9,092 nucleotides of DNA. It comes from an uncultured Clostridiaceae bacterium (GTDB taxonomy: Bacteria > Bacillota > Clostridia > Clostridiales > Oxobacteraceae). Location of the stretch: NCBI GenBank assembly GCA_937900065.1, contig CALCDS010000448.1:1-9092 (forward strand). The letters are read 5' to 3'. Within the stretch, counting starts at the first letter, position 1. Every line of letters begins with the position of its first letter. Positions 5,903 through 9,092 of the stretch are shown piece by piece. The notes under the pieces were generated by a model. It had not been told where the DNA came from. It worked only from the letters and a program-made list of their open reading frames with translations, and made no database searches. The position numbers and the translations under genes are program-made.

Positions 5903-5919
5903 AAGGTATATCCTTTTTT
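5885..5919. terminator. Bidirectional Rho-independent terminator
   Basis: AAAAAGGATATA (5885-5896) pairs perfectly with TATATCCTTTTT (5907-5918) around a 10-base loop that contains the mnmA stop codon. The A-run on one side and T-run on the other make it work on either strand. It therefore serves both the mnmA operon and the convergent minus-strand gene ending at 5948. Confidence 0.85.
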
Positions 5920-5947
5920 AGGTCATGTTGATTTTAAGAAATCCACA

Positions 5948-7297
5948 TCATATTTTAAAATAAGCAGAGCCACCTTGAATATGTTTTAATTGATAACATT
6001 CTGCCAGTAAAATACCAAGCAAAGACCAGTATACAGGCGCTACCGATACCACGCTTATATTGAAAAAGGCCTGTATAGCATAGGATAAACAGCCTGCAAA
6101 GATGCATAATATGATATTGCTGCGATTGTCGTGAACTATATAGTATATGGATTTAAAATACACCATGATCAAAAACAAAATATAAAATATGAGAGCCGGA
6201 AAGCCGAGCGTAATCGCAATCTGAAGATATTCATTATGAGCCTTATCCACAAAAACTGCGGGTGAGCCGAAATGGTATTCGGCTTCATCAGAGTTCATTT
6301 TAAAGACCTTGTCAAATGTATCAGGTCCTGAACCGAGCAGGGGCCTATCGAATATATAGTTCATAGTGCGGTCCCATATGAATATCCTCTGTGATCCTGC
6401 AATCAGTTTTTTATTATCATCTGCCTCATCATTGCTTACCACTGTTTTATAATCCGTGATTATCGATTTAAATCTGGAATAGAGAATGCCTCCATGCACA
6501 TTATTGAGCAAAAATGTGCATATGACCAGAGAGACCATTAAAGAAGCCACTTTTCTTTTATTGTTCCATTTTATTTTTGAAACTGATAACATAACGATAA
6601 AAGATATTGAAATTATGGTACCAAGCCATGCGCTCCTCGTTTTGGTGCAAACAAGGCCTGAAAAGAGTATCACGTTGGCTGCGAACAAAAATTTGTTGTC
6701 AAGCTGCTTTATATTCAAAAGATACATGAAAAGCGCGATTGGAAATACTGCGGACAGATAGCTTCCTAGAAAATTTGGATTTCCAAGGGTGCTGTAGCTG
6801 GTATAGATCCAATCCTTTCTTATAGTGTCCTTAGGCACTATATCTAGTCCAAGATACTGCATTATGCCTATCATCGATATTATACAGCCTGAAATAAGAA
6901 TAAATTTCAGTATTTGAAATATGCTCATATCATCCTTGACACATATAAATGACAGATACAATATTGCAAAGTATGAGATATAAGCCATCATGCCTTCATT
7001 TCTTAAAGGCCTTCCCCAAATCGCCTGGTTTTTATATTGCGAAAATGCTGTTGACAGCATGACCATTGTTTCAAAGAGCAAAAGCAATATCAATTCAGGC
7101 GTTGTCTTAAACTTTAGATTTCCTTTTTTATATGTTATAAAAAGCACAAAAATACAGCATGAGACCAGTATATAAATAGCCGTTATTTTGGGATAATAAA
7201 AATAATCAGCACTTTTTGTGGATATAAAAAGAGGAATCAGTGAATCTATTATGATTATGAAATTTTTTATGGTTTTATCTGAAAAAAAGTTTTTCAT
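5948..7297 (-). CDS. O-antigen ligase / Wzy-like polytopic membrane protein
   Basis: This is a protein of about 449 residues with roughly ten or eleven hydrophobic segments and a large hydrophilic loop, the layout of the Wzy_C/O-antigen ligase (WaaL-like) superfamily. Members ligate or polymerise lipid-linked glycans at the outer face of the membrane. Counting from the upstream TTG, TLGNPNFLGSYL lies near 174-185, TKTRSAWLG at 222-230 (conserved R225), GSQRIFIWD near 305-313, PLLGSGPDTF near 323-332, and AHNEYLQ with H358 at 357-363. The substrate cannot be told from sequence; in a Gram-positive it could be a surface polysaccharide or glycan. ATG 7297 is 14 bases after GAGG, and TTG 7309 only 2 bases after it, so the start is uncertain. 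No glycosyltransferase or flippase gene is nearby. It stands alone, convergent to mnmA and divergent from the PRC-barrel gene. Confidence 0.82.
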   Translation of the reverse strand: MKNFFSDKTIKNFIIIIDSLIPLFISTKSADYFYYPKITAIYILVSCCIFVLFITYKKGNLKFKTTPELILLLLFETMVMLSTAFSQYKNQAIWGRPLRNEGMMAYISYFAILYLSFICVKDDMSIFQILKFILISGCIISMIGIMQYLGLDIVPKDTIRKDWIYTSYSTLGNPNFLGSYLSAVFPIALFMYLLNIKQLDNKFLFAANVILFSGLVCTKTRSAWLGTIISISFIVMLSVSKIKWNNKRKVASLMVSLVICTFLLNNVHGGILYSRFKSIITDYKTVVSNDEADDNKKLIAGSQRIFIWDRTMNYIFDRPLLGSGPDTFDKVFKMNSDEAEYHFGSPAVFVDKAHNEYLQIAITLGFPALIFYILFLIMVYFKSIYYIVHDNRSNIILCIFAGCLSYAIQAFFNISVVSVAPVYWSLLGILLAECYQLKHIQGGSAYFKI

Positions 7298-7439
7298 AAA
7301 GTTTATCAATGCCTCTTTTTACATGTTCTAAACCAGTAGATATATTATCTCATTTACATAAAGTATATCACATAACGGTCTGACAGCGAAATTTCAAGAT
7401 ACAGAGCAGAGTTTATGCTTATATGGAAGGTAGAAAAAT

Positions 7440-7985
7440 ATGATTAAATCGAAAATGCTTCTAGGCATGAATGTTGTGGATGTTAAAAGCGGAAAAATTG
7501 TTGGAAAGATAAAAGAGCCATTGGTTTTCTCCGATGATAAGATATTGCAGGGGTTTATACTGGAATGCAATGGATGGGTTAAGAATAAAAGAGTGTTGCC
7601 TGCAAAAAATATAAAATCCATTAAGAATAAAGTGATCATATATTCTGCAGAAAATCTAAAGGATGCTGGGAATCGTTCGGGAATAGATACTAAAGGCAAG
7701 CATGTAAAAGTGCTGGGCATCAAAGTTATTTCAAATGATGGCGAGAATATTGGCTGCATAGATGATGTGATATTTGATGAAAAGAATTTTTCAATACAAG
7801 GATATGTGATAAGCGACGGGATAGTTGAGGATATAATAAACGGCAAATCCATAATCCTAAATGACGGGAAAATAATTTTTAAAGGTAAAGAGGCAATACT
7901 AAATGAATCTGATGATGTAATCTTAAAGAACGACATATCTTTAAAAAAGGCATTTAAAAAGGCAGGAGAAGCCAAAGGCAAATGA
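7440..7985 (+). CDS. PRC-barrel domain protein (YrrD-like), two repeats
   Basis: This is a soluble protein of 181 residues built from two PRC-barrel domains. The repeat is visible by eye: LLGMNVVDVKSGKIVGKI with LQGFIL (about 7-41) matches VLGIKVISNDGENIGCID with IQGYVIS (about 91-125), each followed by a strand-rich tail. The C-terminus is lysine-rich. PRC barrels are small beta domains in photosynthetic reaction-centre H subunits, RimM and many uncharacterised proteins; this one has no assigned function. In B. subtilis a PRC-barrel protein, YrrD, is encoded in the equivalent region. GGAAGG (7425-7430) lies 9 bases before the ATG. Its stop overlaps the start of the AI-2E-family gene as ATGA, implying coupled translation and perhaps a joint role at the membrane. 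I saw no clear promoter upstream. Confidence 0.85.
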   Translation: MIKSKMLLGMNVVDVKSGKIVGKIKEPLVFSDDKILQGFILECNGWVKNKRVLPAKNIKSIKNKVIIYSAENLKDAGNRSGIDTKGKHVKVLGIKVISNDGENIGCIDDVIFDEKNFSIQGYVISDGIVEDIINGKSIILNDGKIIFKGKEAILNESDDVILKNDISLKKAFKKAGEAKGK

Positions 7986-9022
7986 GAAACATAAGCAGAA
8001 AGAGCATGATAAAAATTGCGCTGGCACTGATAGCTTTATTATTATTGATTTTGGTTTATCATAACAGAAAGGTGATAGGAAGACTGGCACATCCTTTCAT
8101 ACTGAGCTTTTTTATATCCTACCTTTTAAATCCTCTGGTCACGATGATGGAGAGAAAAGGCATAAAGAGAAGCTTCGGCATAATGATAATATATATGGTG
8201 TTTTTTATTTTATTGCTGCTGGTATGCGCTTATATGGTTCCCATGCTGGTAAGGGATATGGGAAAACTGACGGGAGCCATTCCAGGGTATAGTACGGAAT
8301 TTATGGACTTTTTCGCATATTGCGAGGAGAAATATCAAGGCATGCAGCTTCCAAAGGGTATAAAAAATGCTATAGAAAACAACATAAACAGAATACAGGA
8401 TTATATAATATCGTATATTCAGCTTGTAACCACATTTATAATGAGCGTGATATCAAAAATTTCTACAATAATGTTGATACCGATACTTGTTTATTATTTT
8501 TTAAGAGATTTTAAAAATATACTTGAGAAGCTTTCAAAAATGATACCTCGAAAATATAGAAACCAGACAATCAGTGTGCTTTCAAATGTGGATGGCGTCC
8601 TTGGAAACTATGTAAGAAGCCAGATAATACTTTCAGGTGTAATAGGAGTCATGACCACTGTTGCACTTTTGATTTTAAAGATAAACTTTGCGCTGATAAT
8701 CGGGATAATAAACGGCGTTACCAACATAATACCATACTTTGGTCCTGTGATAGGTGCCGCACCTGCTGTTTTGGTAGCGCTGCTCCAATCCCCAGGCAAA
8801 GCTTTGATAACAATAGCCGTTATGATCTTAATACAGCAGATCGAAAGCGATATAATATGTCCTAAAATAACTTCTGAAAGTGTGGGATTGCATCCTTTGA
8901 CCGTAATCTTTGCGCTGATTGCAGGAGGTGAGCTTTTCGGGATCACAGGACTTATACTTGGAGTGCCTGTTTTAGCAGCGCTCAAAGTGATTTACAGGGA
9001 TGTGATGAAAAGTCTATTTTGA
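7982..9022 (+). CDS. AI-2E/PerM family membrane transporter (YrrI-like)
   Basis: This 346-residue polytopic membrane protein is of usual family length. Hydrophobic segments are visible near 10-26, 34-50, 64-90, 147-174, 214-250, 253-268, 274-286 and 303-338. Family motifs are complete: PFILSFFISYLLNP (38-51), the PILVYYFLRD block (167-176), VRSQ (211-214), NIIPYFGPVIGAAPA (248-262), QQIESDIICPKI (285-296), GLHPLTVIFALIAGG (302-316) and GLILGVPVLAAL (323-334). The family is named for E. coli TqsA, an autoinducer-2 exporter, but members also transport Na+/H+ or have unknown substrates, so no AI-2 role should be assumed. The start overlaps the PRC-barrel stop (ATGA), with AGGAGAA 11 bases upstream. 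In Firmicutes a member of this family commonly precedes alaS, and a strong promoter does follow here. Confidence 0.92.
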   Translation: MRNISRKSMIKIALALIALLLLILVYHNRKVIGRLAHPFILSFFISYLLNPLVTMMERKGIKRSFGIMIIYMVFFILLLLVCAYMVPMLVRDMGKLTGAIPGYSTEFMDFFAYCEEKYQGMQLPKGIKNAIENNINRIQDYIISYIQLVTTFIMSVISKISTIMLIPILVYYFLRDFKNILEKLSKMIPRKYRNQTISVLSNVDGVLGNYVRSQIILSGVIGVMTTVALLILKINFALIIGIINGVTNIIPYFGPVIGAAPAVLVALLQSPGKALITIAVMILIQQIESDIICPKITSESVGLHPLTVIFALIAGGELFGITGLILGVPVLAALKVIYRDVMKSLF

Positions 9023-9053
9023 AATGAGTGCTCTTTGAAAGGTTGATATATAT

Positions 9054-9082
9054 TTGACATTATGCTTATATTTTTGTATAAT
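9054..9082 (+). promoter_or_regulatory. Perfect sigma-A promoter at right edge (probably for alaS)
   Basis: TTGACA (9054-9059) and TATAAT (9077-9082) both match the consensus exactly with a 17-base spacer. Transcription would start just past the end of the window. B. subtilis synteny (yrrI followed by alaS) predicts that the gene is alaS, possibly behind a T-box leader, but the target is not in the window. Confidence 0.85.
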
Positions 9083-9092
9083 AATTCTCAAA

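Noticed and set aside
7310..7439. Promoters for the divergent wzy-like and PRC-barrel genes
   Set aside because: Several AT-rich -10-like words occur (for example TATACT on the minus strand), but none has a matching -35 box at 16-18 bases, so I did not call any.
7394..7981. Minus-strand open frame of 195 codons opposite the PRC-barrel gene
   Set aside because: Long, but antisense to a gene with a clear internal domain repeat, a ribosome binding site and a coupled neighbour; the Phe/Ser/Pro-rich translation is typical of the reverse of lysine-rich coding DNA.

Overview
The window looks like chromosome from a low-to-moderate GC Firmicute, most likely a member of the Clostridia. The evidence is A/T-rich codon use with frequent AGA/AGG arginine and ATA isoleucine codons, strong AGGAGG-type ribosome binding sites, sigma-A promoters, and Clostridia/Bacillus-type gene order. 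I cannot name the genus. Nearly all of it is housekeeping: tRNA modification, sulfur and Fe-S metabolism, and one-carbon metabolism. I see no prophage, insertion sequence, CRISPR array, rRNA or tRNA gene.

Layout. (1) Positions 1-39 are the last codons of an upstream gene, followed at 57 by tcdA (ct6A tRNA modification). (2) A promoter overlapping the tcdA stop codon drives a CsoR-family repressor (884-1153) and glyA (1190-2422). A small palindrome between promoter and start codon is a likely self-operator. (3) A 321-base gap (2423-2743) holds a 13-bp perfect-stem hairpin, probably the glyA terminator, and a near-consensus promoter for the next operon. (4) iscR, iscS/nifS, iscU/nifU and mnmA (2744-5902) form a tight sulfur operon: an Fe-S-responsive regulator, a cysteine desulfurase, an Fe-S scaffold and the tRNA 2-thiouridylase. 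It ends in a terminator that works on both strands. (5) On the minus strand, a lone O-antigen-ligase/Wzy-like membrane protein (5948-7297). (6) On the plus strand, a two-PRC-barrel protein and an AI-2E/PerM family membrane protein are translationally coupled by ATGA (7440-9022). A perfect sigma-A promoter follows at the right edge; by synteny it should serve alaS.

How the genes fit together. IscS takes sulfur from cysteine. IscU uses it to build Fe-S clusters, MnmA uses it for 2-thiolation of U34, and IscR probably senses cluster supply. TcdA is also linked to a cysteine desulfurase in E. coli. The order tcdA / Rrf2 regulator / cysteine desulfurase / mnmA / PRC-barrel / AI-2E protein matches the B. 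subtilis yrvM-cymR-yrvO-mnmA-yrrD-yrrI-alaS region as I recall it. Here csoR-glyA, iscU and the wzy-like gene are additional.

The most notable point is the CsoR-family protein. It keeps both conserved cysteines (C34, C63) but has Tyr where copper sensors have the ligand His, and it also lacks the second-shell residues. It is therefore probably not a copper sensor and may be a thiol or persulfide sensor. I did not find a clearly novel multi-gene system.
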